Positions 21,235 through 32,189 of a DNA stretch of 64,000 nt are shown one piece after another. Position 1 is the stretch's first letter. Every line of letters begins with the position of its first letter. The stretch comes from Ligula intestinalis (taxonomy: Eukaryota > Platyhelminthes > Cestoda > Diphyllobothriidea > Diphyllobothriidae). A program made the position numbers and the translations under genes. The stretch spans positions 47,848,824-47,912,823 of the forward strand of contig JAYGXS010000005.1 of assembly GCA_036362985.1 (NCBI GenBank), in the 5' to 3' direction. The notes under the pieces are model-generated. The model was given only the letters and a program-made list of their open reading frames with translations, did no database searches and was not told where the DNA came from.

Positions 21235-21600
21235 CGACATCATTCGACGAGACCCGGCCACACATCCCAATTTGATGAAGCCGAAATTCTCGCAAGAGGC
21301 GACAACAGAGTGAACCGAGAATTACGTGAGTCATGGTTCACAGGCCCCCAATCCATCAACAAGTGCAACGACTTGCCCAATCCATACTCGGTGCTGAGAC
21401 TAAATTTGGCCAAAGCAAATCACCGCTCGGGGTACACACAGGCCACCATATCATCCACGCCACAAGGCCAGACGGTCATTGCTGACACAACGAATAAGCA
21501 CACAAATGCATTAATCGATTTTTTCTGTACGTTTAAATTTTACGGCAGAACCCTGTGCACAAACAAAGACTGTTTCTGCTACTGTTCTGTGAGTATGTCT
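21235..21600 (+). mobile_element. PLE C-terminal remnant
   Basis: Frame reads FDEAEILARGDNRVNRELRE, then SWFTGPQSINKCNDLPNPYS and VLRLNL, the conserved end of PLE GIY-YIG proteins. It continues into a hammerhead-like motif and GAATAAAG. 5'-truncated. Confidence 0.78.
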
Positions 21601-21634
21601 CTGATGATGAATCCGCAACGGATGTCGAAACGTC
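21601..21634 (+). ncRNA. Hammerhead-like motif with intact core
   Basis: CTGATGATGAATCCGCAACG, then GATGTCGAAACGTC. Core CTGATGA, stem II ATCCG/CGGAT around CAA, GAAA and palindromic ACGT are all present. An ACGTT about 80 bases upstream (21528) could pair as the other half of a very short stem III, but the loop would be unusually long. Confidence 0.5.
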
Positions 21635-21689
21635 GGGCGAATAAAGGAGCTAGCGTACTTCACGAGGGCGCCAGCGCTAGCCTATAAAT

Positions 21690-23490
21690 CTTGAAGAGAA
21701 AAATATGTGGACATGCGCGAAACAACATAATCATTGTGTAGGACCTTACCGATCACGCAGAAATTTAAGCTAAATTGCCTGAGTGAAAACAGTTTGAGCA
21801 GGACAGCAGCACGAAAAAGTTTGCATGTCAAGGTCATACCGCGATTGTGCGCTTTTCGTCAGATTACAACCGAGAACAATGTTTCGCGTTATATAACCCC
21901 CAAAACATAATTTATTGTCACTGACGCAGCCAAAGTGATCATGAGATCTAGAAACCCGCGACTTATTGCCCTGGCAACACTGAAGATGTTAAAAAGGCAG
22001 AATTTTTATGCCACCTCCGGCGTCGAGCAGAGTTGTGTTTGTTCGCAAACACTGTCCAATGAGGCGATTCACTGGGTGTTAGTCGACAACCAGGCGGCAT
22101 AGGAAGTCGTGGTTACTCAATTACGCACTCTACGCTATGTTTAAAAGGTGTCGGTGCCGGTGAACACATAAACAGGCACACCGAATTCTGTAATTCAGGG
22201 AGGTGATGGAATCAGCCCAAGCGGACATGAAAATTTGACTGGCGCGGGTCACGAGGCCCAGTTGTGAGAGACAGCGTGGCTCTTGAGGTAGACGACGACT
22301 CTTGCCAAATCAGGTTTTGCACGCAAGAGGCTAGGCAAAAAGGAAATCAGGCATTGGATCAAGTAGGCGAAAACAGCCTTTGATAAAATATTTCAGAAAA
22401 CACGAAGTCTACGTAAAGTCAACTAGAAGTCAAAGCTGCGAGTAAGCGAAGCTTGAGCTGAGACGAGTACCCCATGCGGAGGAAAAGACAGTTCGCGCAC
22501 TCAGAAGACACCAAGCGTCCGGATTATGCTTACGCTATAGTCTCTAACTTTGCTGGCATAGATCTAAAAATTTTGAAATTGAAGAGACCTGAGAAGATTA
22601 AGAAGTTGGTGGTCAGCAAACAAACAGCAAAATCGCCGACGCCGCCAAAACCTACAAAGAAGCATGCACATTTAAGGTCTAGGAAGCCGCCAAAATAACA
22701 GTCATTTCCGACAAACCTGCCCAATTAGGTAACCGTTCATCTGTCAGAACCGCATCAGCTAAAGACGATTCCCCGCGAAGCCACCTAATCTCGGGCAACT
22801 AATGTTTCCACGTTGGCCCAGTGTATCCTTTGCGAGTTCTGTGCTCAGGCTCGCTACTCCCCACGATTGCTTACATGGCGTCACTGCCCGTGATGACATT
22901 GTACCGCCGTCTGCCACCAAGCTGTCACGTGATTGCACTCCTCTCTTTCTCTTTCCGCCTCTGGGACAGCTAATCACAGATACCATAGACTGATATCGGC
23001 CAAGCAGGTGATAAAGCGGTCACTCTCGCATAATTTTCACGCATTCAAGCCCACACCACGCTAACAGACAGAAGCGCGCGCGCAGGGCCCAGGCTTGCCG
23101 CGCTTCAGACCACCTACTATTTTTACCCCTTCTCGTCCTATACGGAATTGGGCTTGATAATTGTAGTGCTCTGAGCACACCCTGGGCTTAGACCCCTCAC
23201 AGTGGCGTCCAGCGTCTTGCGGCGCCAGAAACCTCGATCATTGGTCACCCACTACGTTGAAACCCCAAGCGCGAACTCCCGAACACAGCTCAGCCAACGA
23301 ATCCCTGCAGAGGAGTACTCTCAGTATCGCTGGGCTGGTGATTTTTTAAAGTCAAATGTGCTGGAGGAGGGCATGCAGGAGACATCAGACAACCATGCTA
23401 AAATCAAACGAAACCAGGCGACCAGCAGAATTACGGTGGCAGGCAGGGGAGGGGGGAGAAGGAATCAAGAAGCACCGAGGTCGGCTTTTG
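21690..23490. other. Intergenic stretch between the two host genes
   Basis: An open plus-strand frame at 22474-22698 (basic, MRRKRQFAHSEDTKRPDYAY at the start, Lys-rich end) shows no recognisable domain and may be chance. Nothing else supportable. Confidence 0.35.
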
Positions 23491-23493
23491 TCT

Positions 23494-23818
23494 TCAGAGA
23501 GTTTTATTTTCAGACTCAGTAAAGACAATATCTACAGAATCAGCAAGCTCTGGTTGGTTGTGGTGGCGGTGGTTCTCTTGTGACTGTGGTCTCGAGACTG
23601 CGCTATCCAGCCGCAGCGATTTGGCGGGGTTATCGTGCGACGAGGATCCCGCCCGTTCCGCCTCCTCTTCTGATCCCCGCCGTCGGAGTGTGCGAGAGCT
23701 GGCCGCCGGCAACAGATGCGGCGATGTAGGGAGGCAGGCGACCGGCTCAGTCGACGCCATCTTTAGGAGGTTGTCCAGCACACGCCATGCCGACATCTCA
23801 GGCAGCGATACCTCTTGG
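23494..23818 (-). CDS. Probable terminal exon of the SPSB3-like gene
   Basis: Acceptor CCGTCTTTCAACAG precedes 23818 and takes the two bases left by the exon at 24471. The frame then reads QEVSLPEMSAWRVLDNLLKM, a Glu/Arg/Ser-rich part (RRRGSEEEAERAGSSS) and ends in a stop at 23496-23494. An AATAAA (23508-23503) lies just before the stop, which favours a 3'-terminal exon. No domain is recognised. Its place at the end of the SPSB3-like gene is inferred from strand, position and phase only; it could instead belong to an unrelated gene or be an upstream exon of the kelch-like gene, although I found no phase-compatible donor for that. Confidence 0.45.
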
Positions 23819-24196
23819 CTGTTGAAAGACGGAGGAATGAAAGCGAAAGTAGAGCCTACTTGAGCGAGAGGAGTAATCGCATGGCTTAAACAGGATTAGG
23901 ACAGGACTGGACCTGAAAAAAACACCGGGGTTGTTAGGACAGCCTAACAAACAGCCTTAGGAAGTAGTTAACTTGCAAGCAAGTGGCGGCGCCCACAGTA
24001 GGCTATCGATCGGCCTACACGCGAGCGAACGCATAGTGCAGTCAATCAATCGATAACTTGAAATTCAAACTACAGTCAGCCGTTGAGTCACCAGCCAATC
24101 CTACCGGCGACTAAGTCAAGAGGGAAGCTAATTGGCTCCATGGACATCGTGTTACACGCCTTTGTTGTCCCAAATACGTTGTACCTCAAACACTAA

Positions 24197-24297
24197 AAGA
24201 CTTCTGCTGTTGCACACTCCTTGCCGTGTTCTTTCTTTGGGACTCACACAAGGTGTTATTGGGCGGTGATATCTCGGCCTGCGTTACCGGTACAACA
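24197..24297. repeat. Copy of the 27.5-27.9 kb inverted repeat arm
   Basis: TGCTGTTGCACACTCCTTGC and GGCGGTGATATCTCGGCCTG match the arms at 27520-27650 and 27755-27875. Confidence 0.7.
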
Positions 24298-24470
24298 GGA
24301 ATAACTCTAGCGGATCGACGGAAAATAACTGCCTGTTAGGCCGATCAGCAGGCTAGGCTGGCACGGCTATTCTGTGCAGCAGCCCTGGATTAAGGCTATC
24401 TGATGCGGGGAGCTTATTAGTGGTTGTAGTCTTTCGTCAAACACAGACTGCCACCAGACAGCACACTTAC

Positions 24471-24667
24471 TTTGCAGAGTTGCAAGGGGCACCAGACGTA
24501 TCGCCGATGGGAGAAGAGGATGTGGAGGGACTGGGGTGACCCTCCGGAGGTCCGGAGTTTGCAGATGGATGGAGGGACGGGGATCGGGAGAGAAGGCTTG
24601 AAAGACGATCCAGGCAGTCTGTGGTGGCAGCAGTCTTAGACAGCCCTGCGCTGTCTATCTTCTCCAG
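24471..24667 (-). CDS. Probable penultimate exon of the SPSB3-like gene
   Basis: Begins after GCGGGTCAG (phase 0) with LEKIDSAGLSKTAATTDCLD, continues RLSSLLSRSPSLHP and a Ser/Pro/Gly-rich tail, and ends at a perfect donor, GCAAA|GTAAGT, in phase 2. The next acceptor (23819) matches this phase. The SPSB3 exon at 31989 ends in phase 0, so the chain is consistent. The sequence itself is not recognisable. Confidence 0.45.
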
Positions 24668-24909
24668 CTGACCCGCGGAGGATCGTGCTTGGCAAAAAAG
24701 CCATGGCAAATTGTTTTTGAGTATCGACTACACAGAGGATTTTAACATGGAGGGGGAAGTGTAGGGGGTTAAAGCAACAGAGAGATACACTTGATTTTGA
24801 AAATATAATTCCAAAATGTTCAACAAATAACGTTCTCCATTCACAAGGAATAAAATTAGGCACACAACACCGGGAAAAGTAATCCATAATCACCGCTGAC
24901 TGCAATGTT

Positions 24910-25460
24910 CTACATCGGGGATAAATTCCCTCGGAAAAGTCTTCAAATATAGGTCAAATTGGACTGCTTTTAAAGTGGTGCTAGCGTCGTTACCTCGTGC
25001 ACTCATGACCTCATTGTAGGCCAAATAAACAAAGGGGGATAATCAGTTTATAATGGGCGAATTAGGCCAACAGACGTATATATAAGGACATTTACATGCG
25101 AATGGAGGAAAAAATAGCAGCTCGACTTGAAAGGTCCTTCGTAAGCAAATGAGTAAACAGTGTTCTTGTCAAAAAATGCGATCAAAAATTGGCAAAAAGG
25201 GGGTCGATGAAAAGCCTAGGGTTGGGTAGGCACATGCACGGATCTAACAATATTCGGCAAAAGTAGTTTACTTAGGCTCACTCATATACACCTAGTCCCA
25301 GCATTTTGTCCTGCAAAAACGGTGGTTATAGAGCATTGGGGAGTGGGGAAATAGGAAAGGCAGAGAAGGAAATTGAAGAAAATGTGGTCGAAGTTGTTTA
25401 CCACGGCCGCTGGGAGTAAGTTGTTCCGCATGTAAATTGAAGGCAAGCGCGGAGCTTCGC
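24910..25460. other. Intron, nothing recognised
   Basis: AT-rich sequence with only short frames. Confidence 0.35.
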
Positions 25461-25464
25461 GCCG

Positions 25465-25800
25465 CGGACCATACTAATCTAACTCCAGAACAGTAAGTTG
25501 GACCTGAGGTAAGTTGAAGTAGACGACCTCCTAACAACCATTTCAATTTTTCGGGAAGTTAAATAAACTTGCAATCCGATAATCGGGTTTTTCCGCAAAC
25601 GATAATACAGATTAGGAAAATCTAGAGATATAAATTAACAACACTCCTAAATACAGTAAAATAAAAATGCATTTAGCATTGCTTAAAAAGTATATTTCAC
25701 TGCGTGTCCTTATTCCCCACCCATAAAACCCTTTAACCACCGTTTTCGTTGAAAAACAGCAGGGAGTAGGGATTAATGAGTGGGCCTACATTAGCTACTG
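25465..25800. repeat. Dispersed repeat, copy 2
   Basis: Same orientation as 16319-16675; see there for shared landmarks. Confidence 0.75.
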
Positions 25801-25926
25801 ATGCCCAACATACAATGCCTAGATTCATCGCAATTTGACGCAACATCTGTCGGGAGCTCCGCGAGGCTGACATTAGTGCAGCAACTGCCTACTGAAGGGT
25901 AAAACCATAGTAGGGTAGTTGAAAGG

Positions 25927-25937
25927 GGGGGGGGGGT
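25927..25937. repeat. Poly-G tract
   Basis: Run of about 11 G on the plus strand. Confidence 0.85.
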
Positions 25938-26679
25938 GAAGTAGTTCATGTGAGACACGAACGATGGGAACGAACGATTAGCTAATCCCTGCATCCAAGT
26001 TCATCTTCAGCAGTTTTGCGCTAATAATGTCACTGGAATATGACGGGTGTGAGAACAGACTGAAGTCGAAGACTAGCAAGTCTCCCTAACTATTACTCTA
26101 GTCACCGCACCTCTTATAGAGCAGGAGAAGTCGGGGTGGACAAATTTGAGCAGGGCGAAAAATGCGCAAATAGAAAGCGCAACTGCACTTTCCCTCGACC
26201 CACTGAAGTGCGTAAAAGTGACTTGTGCGGGAAATGAAGTAGAGCGGAGAAGATGCGCATATCATCGACCTTACTCTCACTTTAGTCCAATCGGGTCACA
26301 GCATGAAGACTGATTTAAAAAGGTTAACCACTGATGCACTGCTTCACCCCACGTCTACCAGAATGCTCTTGATTACAGAGGATCAGACCCCAGGCATGAA
26401 ATGTTTTACCTAATTTCTCACAGAGTTGCTGGTCTGAACTGCAAGTTTGTTTAGCCGAAACGCAAACTACTGGTGAATGGCTGGTGGTTCGAGCCTTGGG
26501 TGTTGCACTACTTGGGGTTGGGTATGGCTGGCTGATGATGGCCAACAAGACGAAAGTGGCCATTCTAGTCTCCCTTGTCTTTTTCGGTAATGATTTTTTT
26601 CCTAAAACACTAGTCGGCACCCATTGGAGAATACAATCAGAACCTAGGTATGGACTGGGCGACAGAAAAATATCAGATG

Positions 26680-27179
26680 AAAGGCGCCAACTCCTAGGTT
26701 GCAGCTCATTCGATGGGACCTGGCCATATTTTCAAGTTTGACGAGGTCAAAATCCTCACAAGAGGTGACGACCGCGTGAGCCGCGAGCTGCTCGGGTCAT
26801 GGTTTTCAGGCCCCCAGTCCATCAACAAGCGCAGAGATTTGGCGTTTCCCTACGGTGTACTGAGAAGTTTCCTGAGCAAGAGAATCAGTCATGTGGGAAG
26901 GGCCGGCTGCAGCAACAACTCTGACGACAGAGGGCATAATTGTCCCGCAATTACCAGGCCCACATTAGACGCTGACAAGCAAACTGTGGCAATTAGTGAG
27001 TCGAATGCGAAGTGTCAAGCCAGTAGCGCATCAATTAAGACCCAAACGGTAGTCACAGAAGTGAATAATTATCACACACACACAGACACACGCGGATGAC
27101 GACTATGAACTATAAATAACGTGCAACCTGTGCATGCCTCAACCCTATCTGCGAATGACCATGACTGTGTTACCATCAC
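26680..27179 (+). mobile_element. PLE C-terminal remnant
   Basis: An open frame of 128 residues includes GPGHIFKFDEVKILTRGDDR, VSRELLGSWFSGPQSINKRR and FPYGVLRSFLSKRISHVGRA. This is the end of a PLE GIY-YIG protein plus a serine- and threonine-containing tail (SAIT-RPTLDADK region) shared with the 28.6-kb copy. No stop in this part, so it is one of the younger remnants. The copy ends in a stem-loop and AAAATAAAAC. Confidence 0.8.
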
Positions 27180-27215
27180 CTACGAGTAAGGATCCCTGAC
27201 GGAATCCGAAACGTC
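27180..27215 (+). ncRNA. Hammerhead-like motif (core degraded)
   Basis: CTACGAGTAAGGATCCCTGA then CGGAATCCGAAACGTC; stem II GGAT.CC/GGAATCC lost one base, the CTGATGA core is CTACGAG. AATAAA follows. Confidence 0.35.
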
Positions 27216-27519
27216 AGGAAAATAAAACCCTTGTTTCGGTAATCGCAACCCCTTCTTCTGAACTGCTTCCTGGAACTCCTATATTCTCTACTATTGGCAG
27301 ACAAATATCAGAGGAACAGCACTGGCGATTCGTCCCAACGCTTTGGGGAGTCCATCGTAGAATACAGTGACTATGACAACGATTATATGCACTAAATATG
27401 ACGGGAGACATGACACTCCTCTTCTAACGACTGCTCAGTCGTAGCTGAAAAGGGAGGTTTTATTCATCTGACTTCTCGGATTAAAAAATGAACCAACACT
27501 CGGCGAAGACCCCAGATAG

Positions 27520-27875
27520 GGGTGGTGGATGCGGTAACGGTAGCCCAGGCCGAGATATCACCGCTCAACAACGTCTTGTGTGAGTTCTCAAAGGGAGAAC
27601 AGGACAATAAGTTTGCAATAGCAGAAGTCCTTGAGAGAAAAAAAAGTACAACAAATTTAGGGCAGCGAACATGCGTAAGATAGGTTCACGAACCAATCAG
27701 CTTCTCTTCTGGATTAGTTACCGGTGCGATTCATCAACAATACCAACAGATGACAACGGACTTTTGCTGTTGCAAACTTCTTGTCGTGTTCTCCCTTTGG
27801 GAACTCATACAAGGCGTTACTGAGCGGTGATATCTCACCTGCATCGCCAAATGTTGTAACGGTAGCGCAGGCCAG
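27520..27875. repeat. Inverted repeat (palindromic element)
   Basis: 27520-27650 (GGCCGAGATATCACCGCTCA ... AGAAGTC) and 27755-27875 (CTTTTGCTGTTGC ... GGCGGTGATATC-like) are inverted copies around about 100 unpaired bases. A further single arm is at 24197-24297. Probably a foldback element; the ends are not well defined. Confidence 0.65.
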
Positions 27876-28031
27876 ACAGTATGTTTTAAATGCAGTTGGT
27901 TTACTGCCGCCAAAACTTATGAAAATAAACGGCTTTAACTCTCTTCACAGATTGGTTATAAAAATAATTTTATTGAGAGCAGTACAGTGGTTAACTGTCA
28001 CAGTTTCATTACCCCCATTTGGTCTTAGGTA

Positions 28032-28320
28032 CAGTGGAGCCTCGGGTGAGGAGCGGCCTTATCTACGAGCATTTCAAGTACCAAGCGAGCGAAAAGCAGA
28101 ACAGCAATTTCGCTTTACGAACTTTCGCTTATTTAACGAGTCGGCAGTGCATGCGTGTGTCTGAGTCCGCCGTTGAGTCTCGCTATCAGGGCGTGGGTTC
28201 TCGGTCGCATGCAGCCAATCAGTGCATGGATGTAGTTTGCTTGGCCACGTGCTCTCGCCTTTCGCAAGGCGAGCTCGGTGCTGGAACGGATTAATCTCGT
28301 TAACCGAGATTTCATTGCCA
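28032..28320. mobile_element. MITE, CAGTGGAACCTCGG family, copy 2
   Basis: Starts CAGTGGAGCCTCGGGTGAGG behind a TA. Its right part, CGAGCTCGGTGCTGGAACGG, is the inverse of the sequence inside the 20818-21099 copy. The right terminus (GTTAACCGAGATT) appears damaged. Confidence 0.6.
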
Positions 28321-28509
28321 AGAGAAGTGAATATGCGAACATTGGAGGAAGAGTGCTGAAAGCAAATGGTTACCCGCGCAATTTTGTGCACCAATGCATA
28401 GGCAGACGAAAGAAGAAACCACATCCAACTGGCCCAAAAGTTTGGCGAGCTCTTCCGTACGTCTGCCCACCCCACTTGGTGTTAGAGTTGTACACAAAGC
28501 AGAAGAAAC

Positions 28510-29051
28510 CATCAGGCGCCGGGTCATGAGGCCAAAAGACTCACTGCCACGGCAGGAAAAGGCTGGGTCCCAGGTTGCAGCTCACTCAACGGGACCCGGC
28601 CTTTTTTCCAATTTTGACGAGACCGAACTCCTCACAAGATGTGACAACCGCGTGAGCCGAGAGCTGCTGGAGTCATGGTTCGCAGGCCCCCATTCCATCA
28701 ACAAGCGCAACCATTTGGCGTTCTCATATGGTGTACTGAAAAGTTTCCTGAGCAAGAGAATCAGTCATGTGGGAAGGGCCGGGTGCAACAACAACTCTAA
28801 CGACAGCGGGCATAATTGTCCCGCAATTACCAGGCCCACATCAGACGCTGAAAAGGCAATCGTGGCAATAAGTGAGTCGAAAGCGCAGTGTTAGGCCATC
28901 ACCACACCAGTTGGGACTCCAAGCGGTGACTACAGGAGACGGAGGGATAATTATAGTACACACGCGGATGACGGCTACGAACTATAAATACCGTGCAATC
29001 AGTGAATGCTTCGCCCTTACCTGCGCATGGCTAAGACTATCGTACCATTAT
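28510..29051 (+). mobile_element. PLE C-terminal remnant
   Basis: Frame reads FDETELLTRCDNRVSRELLE, SWFAGPHSINKRNHLAFSYG and VLKSFLSKRISHVGRAGCN, about 87% like the 26.7-kb copy by eye. It is preceded by the same GTTGCAGCTCAC lead-in. The TRCDN change (Cys for Gly) is unique to this copy. Confidence 0.8.
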
Positions 29052-29087
29052 CTATGATTAAGGATTCCCGACGGAATCCGAAACGTC
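29052..29087 (+). ncRNA. Hammerhead-like motif with perfect stem II
   Basis: CTATGATTA, then the perfect hairpin GGATTCC-CGAC-GGAATCC and GAAACGTC; AAAATAAAAC follows. The stem and the GAAAC side are intact, the CTGATGA side is changed. Confidence 0.4.
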
Positions 29088-29530
29088 AGGAAAATAAAAC
29101 TTGTTCTACAGACGCTAGTTTATTGATAAGGACAAGAAAACAAACAAGTATTGCTCCGGAAGCCGTGCAACCCTCCTTCGGCAGCATCTACGTCCACGGC
29201 ATCAAACACTCCAATTGACCCTTTTCTACCCTCCACCTCGACGTCAATAATCGACACCAGAGATGCCTCGTTGCCCTCGTTCACCGACTCCAACCCAGCC
29301 GCAACTTCCTACACCCATTCCGACACAGCGCCGTCCGACACAACTCTCATCACCACACCTGAACCCTCCACCAGCTCTGAGCGCCTGATATGCCCTCACT
29401 GCAATCGCACATTCACCTCTCTCTCGGCTTGTCTGCGCTCCCCTCCTCGCCTCCACTCCCTATCTCCCTCTTTCACTCTCTTTTTCTTCCCATCACTTTT
29501 TCCTACTTTTCTACTTCCTCCTTTCTCCTC

Positions 29531-29602
29531 CTCCTTCTTCTTCTTCTTCTTCTTCTTCTTCTTCTTCTTCTTCTTCTTCTTCTTCTTCTTCTTCTGCTTC
29601 TT
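29531..29602. repeat. (TTC)n microsatellite
   Basis: More than 20 TTC units in a row with a few variants at the ends; creates long artificial Leu/Phe/Lys frames. Confidence 0.95.
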
Positions 29603-29997
29603 CTGCACGCCCACAATTTCAAAGTTCACCAGTTGTCTTTTGCTCTCCTTTCAGCCTCGCCCACGGACGCCAACCGGCAACGGAGCATGAGTAGAGCCTT
29701 TCAGTCGATGACTGATCGGTTACCCCTCTCAGGATGGTGTTGGCCCAGGCTTCATGCAGGGCTGCTCTCACCCTTCTGGGATCCAATGGTCTGTATGCAC
29801 ATGCAATGCCAGTCTTCAGCCAACGACGATCCCTGCGGCCTGGAAGGCGCTGGCACTTTCTCTCACTTCTGATTCCCTGTTGGTGATTGCGTTCGCGCTC
29901 CCACTGGGTTTCGGGCCCCACTGCGGGTGCCCGAAAAGCTAGGCGGTCACTATGCGGTGGGGGAGAGAGTGAGTTCGACCCGCGGCGCGTTTCTCTC

Positions 29998-30605
29998 CTC
30001 ACTATAATAAATGTGAATGCGTCTGAATCTATCAGGGTGCGCAAAAAGCCGTGGCTTGCAGAGTTTGCCAACTGACGGGAAAACTCGGGCCCCTACGTCG
30101 TTGCTCCTTTTCTACGCATGTGTGTGTGTGTGTGTGTGCGATTGGGAGGAGAGGGAGGACTGAGAGTCAGGCTGCAATGGCTCCCTCTTAATGTGGTCTT
30201 AATGGCGCTCCCGCGCAGGCGGGAGCATACCTAGCGAGATGGCTGTGTCAAGTGTGCGCGTGCCGAGTGTTTATCGCGCCAGCCACCTACACTCTCCCTC
30301 ATCCCCGGTCTTATTGACTTTATCTTTACACCGGATACGGAAGTGGGAGGGGCGAGCGAGTGGGTAGATTCTGCGCGAGTCTGCCTAAACTCCTGTTTTC
30401 TCTCGTGCCAGTTCTCTGCGTTGCTCCTGCTTGCTGTCGCTTTCGTGTTGCTTGCCCAGCTCGCCTTTGTGTCAGTTGCGGCTTGCTTCAGCGTTTGCTG
30501 CGGCTTGTTGGAGCGCGTGGTGCCCATAGTCGAAATCGACGGGGGAACTGTCATGTGTGTGCATGTGTTCGTGAGCGAGAGAGAGTGAGAACGACTCTCA
30601 GCGCA
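29998..30605. repeat. Tandem duplication, unit 1
   Basis: About 600 bases matching 30614-31195 in the same orientation: CACTATAATAAATG, TTTGCCAACTGACGGGAAAA, GTCTTATTGACTTT and the terminal GAAATCGACGGGGGAACTGT are shared. Contains a (GT)n run at 30120-30138. Confidence 0.85.
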
Positions 30606-30613
30606 CCGCTCTC

Positions 30614-31195
30614 CTCACTATAGTATATATAAATACGCGAGAATCTATCACGGTGCGCTAAAAGCCGTGGCTTGAAGGGTTTGCCAACTGACGGGAAAAC
30701 TCGGGCAACCTACATTGCTGCTCTTCTAGTGCACGTGTGTTTGTGTGTGCGTATGTGAGGAGGTGGATGACTGAGAGACAGGCTGCAATGGCTCCTTCTT
30801 AATGTGACCTTAATGGCGCTCTCGCACACGCGGGAGCCTACCTAGCGAGTTGGCTGAGTCAAGTGTGCGCGTGTTGTGTTACTATCACGCCAGTCATCTA
30901 CACCCTCCCTCATCTCCGGTCTTATTGACTTTGTCTTTACACTGAAAACAGAGGTGGGAGTGGCAAGCGAGTGGGCAGATTCTCCGCGAGTCTGGTTTAA
31001 TTCCTGTTTTCGTTCGCGCTAGTTCACTGCGTTGGTTCTGCTTGCTGTAGCGTTCGTGCAGCTTGTCCAGCTTGCCTCAATATCTGCTTCGGCTTGCTTC
31101 AGCGTCTGCTGCAGCTTGTTGGAACACGCGTTGACCATCGTCGAAATCGACGGGGGAACTGTCGTGTGTGTGCACGTGTTAATTAGTTTGTTGTG
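30614..31195. repeat. Tandem duplication, unit 2
   Basis: Second unit of the direct duplication. A partial, more diverged relative lies at about 37500-37735 (GGTTGCAAACTGACGGGAAA). Confidence 0.85.
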
Positions 31196-31199
31196 ATAG

Positions 31200-31985
31200 C
31201 AGACTCGCGCTCCGCTCTCATCCACCTGGGATCACGGGCAAAACCGAGTCAGAAAGATCAGATGCGGCCTTGAGCACGACGGCTGACGAAGCGACACAAC
31301 GAATCTACGCGTGCCACGTATGACATGCTCCACGCACGGTGGACCAGACTCTCGGTCTATGGATGCCCCCTTCATTCAGCCGATCATGTCTCCCAACAGT
31401 AGCCCAAGACCACAAACAAGGTTATGTGCACACACACACACACACAGAAATGAGGTCCAATGGCACCACGCCTGCCAGCTCCCCATCACCAGCGGCCCGG
31501 GGTCAGTTCGTTCTGTAGTGCTAATTAGACAGGTGTGCTAGAAATGGCCTCTTGGGGGCACACACACACACCTGTCGGTGTGTGGGAACTTGCCGCACTG
31601 ACTCTGCTCTCGCCCTGCCACAGACTACACCCGTAATTAGTCATCTACTCCACGTGTTATCGACACGCTGGCGCCTGCACTCATAGGCTATCGATAATTC
31701 CGCCTCGTCGAATTGGCGACAGATGTTTGATTACGCCTCCACGGCCCGGCAGGGAAGGCTTGGCTGCAGCGAACGTACAACTTCGCAGTCACATCTGGCG
31801 TACACACGCAGCTGGCAGTTGCCCCTGTACCGTCTATTTTCTGGCAGTAAATTTCTGTCCACCAACACTGTCTTGCTTGATTTGTGGTTTGGGGAAGCCT
31901 TCTGTGGTCGACGCGCTAACTTGCGACATTGGTGTATGAGATCAGTCGGAGTAAAAGTGCAATGGCTGCGGGGAAAGCGGAGACT
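31200..31985. other. Intron of the SPSB3-like gene, nothing recognised
   Basis: Holds two short (CA)n runs (31430-31444, 31560-31570). The frames here are shadow or chance. Confidence 0.4.
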
Positions 31986-31988
31986 GAC

Positions 31989-32175
31989 CTGAAGACCCGG
32001 TGGAAAGCCCGGCAGATCAAAGATGACTGAGGGTGAAGTGACAGCGCCCTGCAGCGAAAGACACGCCAGCAGTTGGAGGCTGATTGCATAGGATTTGGCG
32101 AAGACCAGGCGGAAGCCGCTACGAGCGGCCGTGGAGGACACCATCGGGTAGTAGTACTCTCCCGGCGGAATTCGA
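31989..32175 (-). CDS. SPSB3: SPSB3-like protein, exon with end of SPRY and SOCS box
   Basis: Encodes RIPPGEYYYPMVSSTAARSG, the last strand of the SPRY domain (Y-Y-P-M-V-x-S-T-A-A-R-S is an SPSB3 signature), then SYAISLQLLACLSLQ and FDLPGFPPGLQ. The latter two align with the SOCS box of SPSB3: an Elongin BC box (S-L-Q-x-L-x-C) and the Cul5-box LP-x-PPGL. The BC-box cysteine is displaced by one residue (LLAC versus YLCC). Acceptor TCTTTTTTCTTCAG at 32176, donor CAG|GTCAGT at 31988, phase 0. In known members the receptor links substrates bound by SPRY to a Cullin-5 ligase. Confidence 0.85.
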
Positions 32176-32189
32176 CTGAAGAAAAAAGA

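Noticed and set aside
22474..22724. Basic 74-residue plus-strand frame as a gene
   Set aside because: No domain, no splice support and an equally long frame on the other strand.
29151..29872. Long plus- and minus-strand frames with Leu, Phe or Lys runs
   Set aside because: They come from the (TTC)n microsatellite and are not coding evidence.
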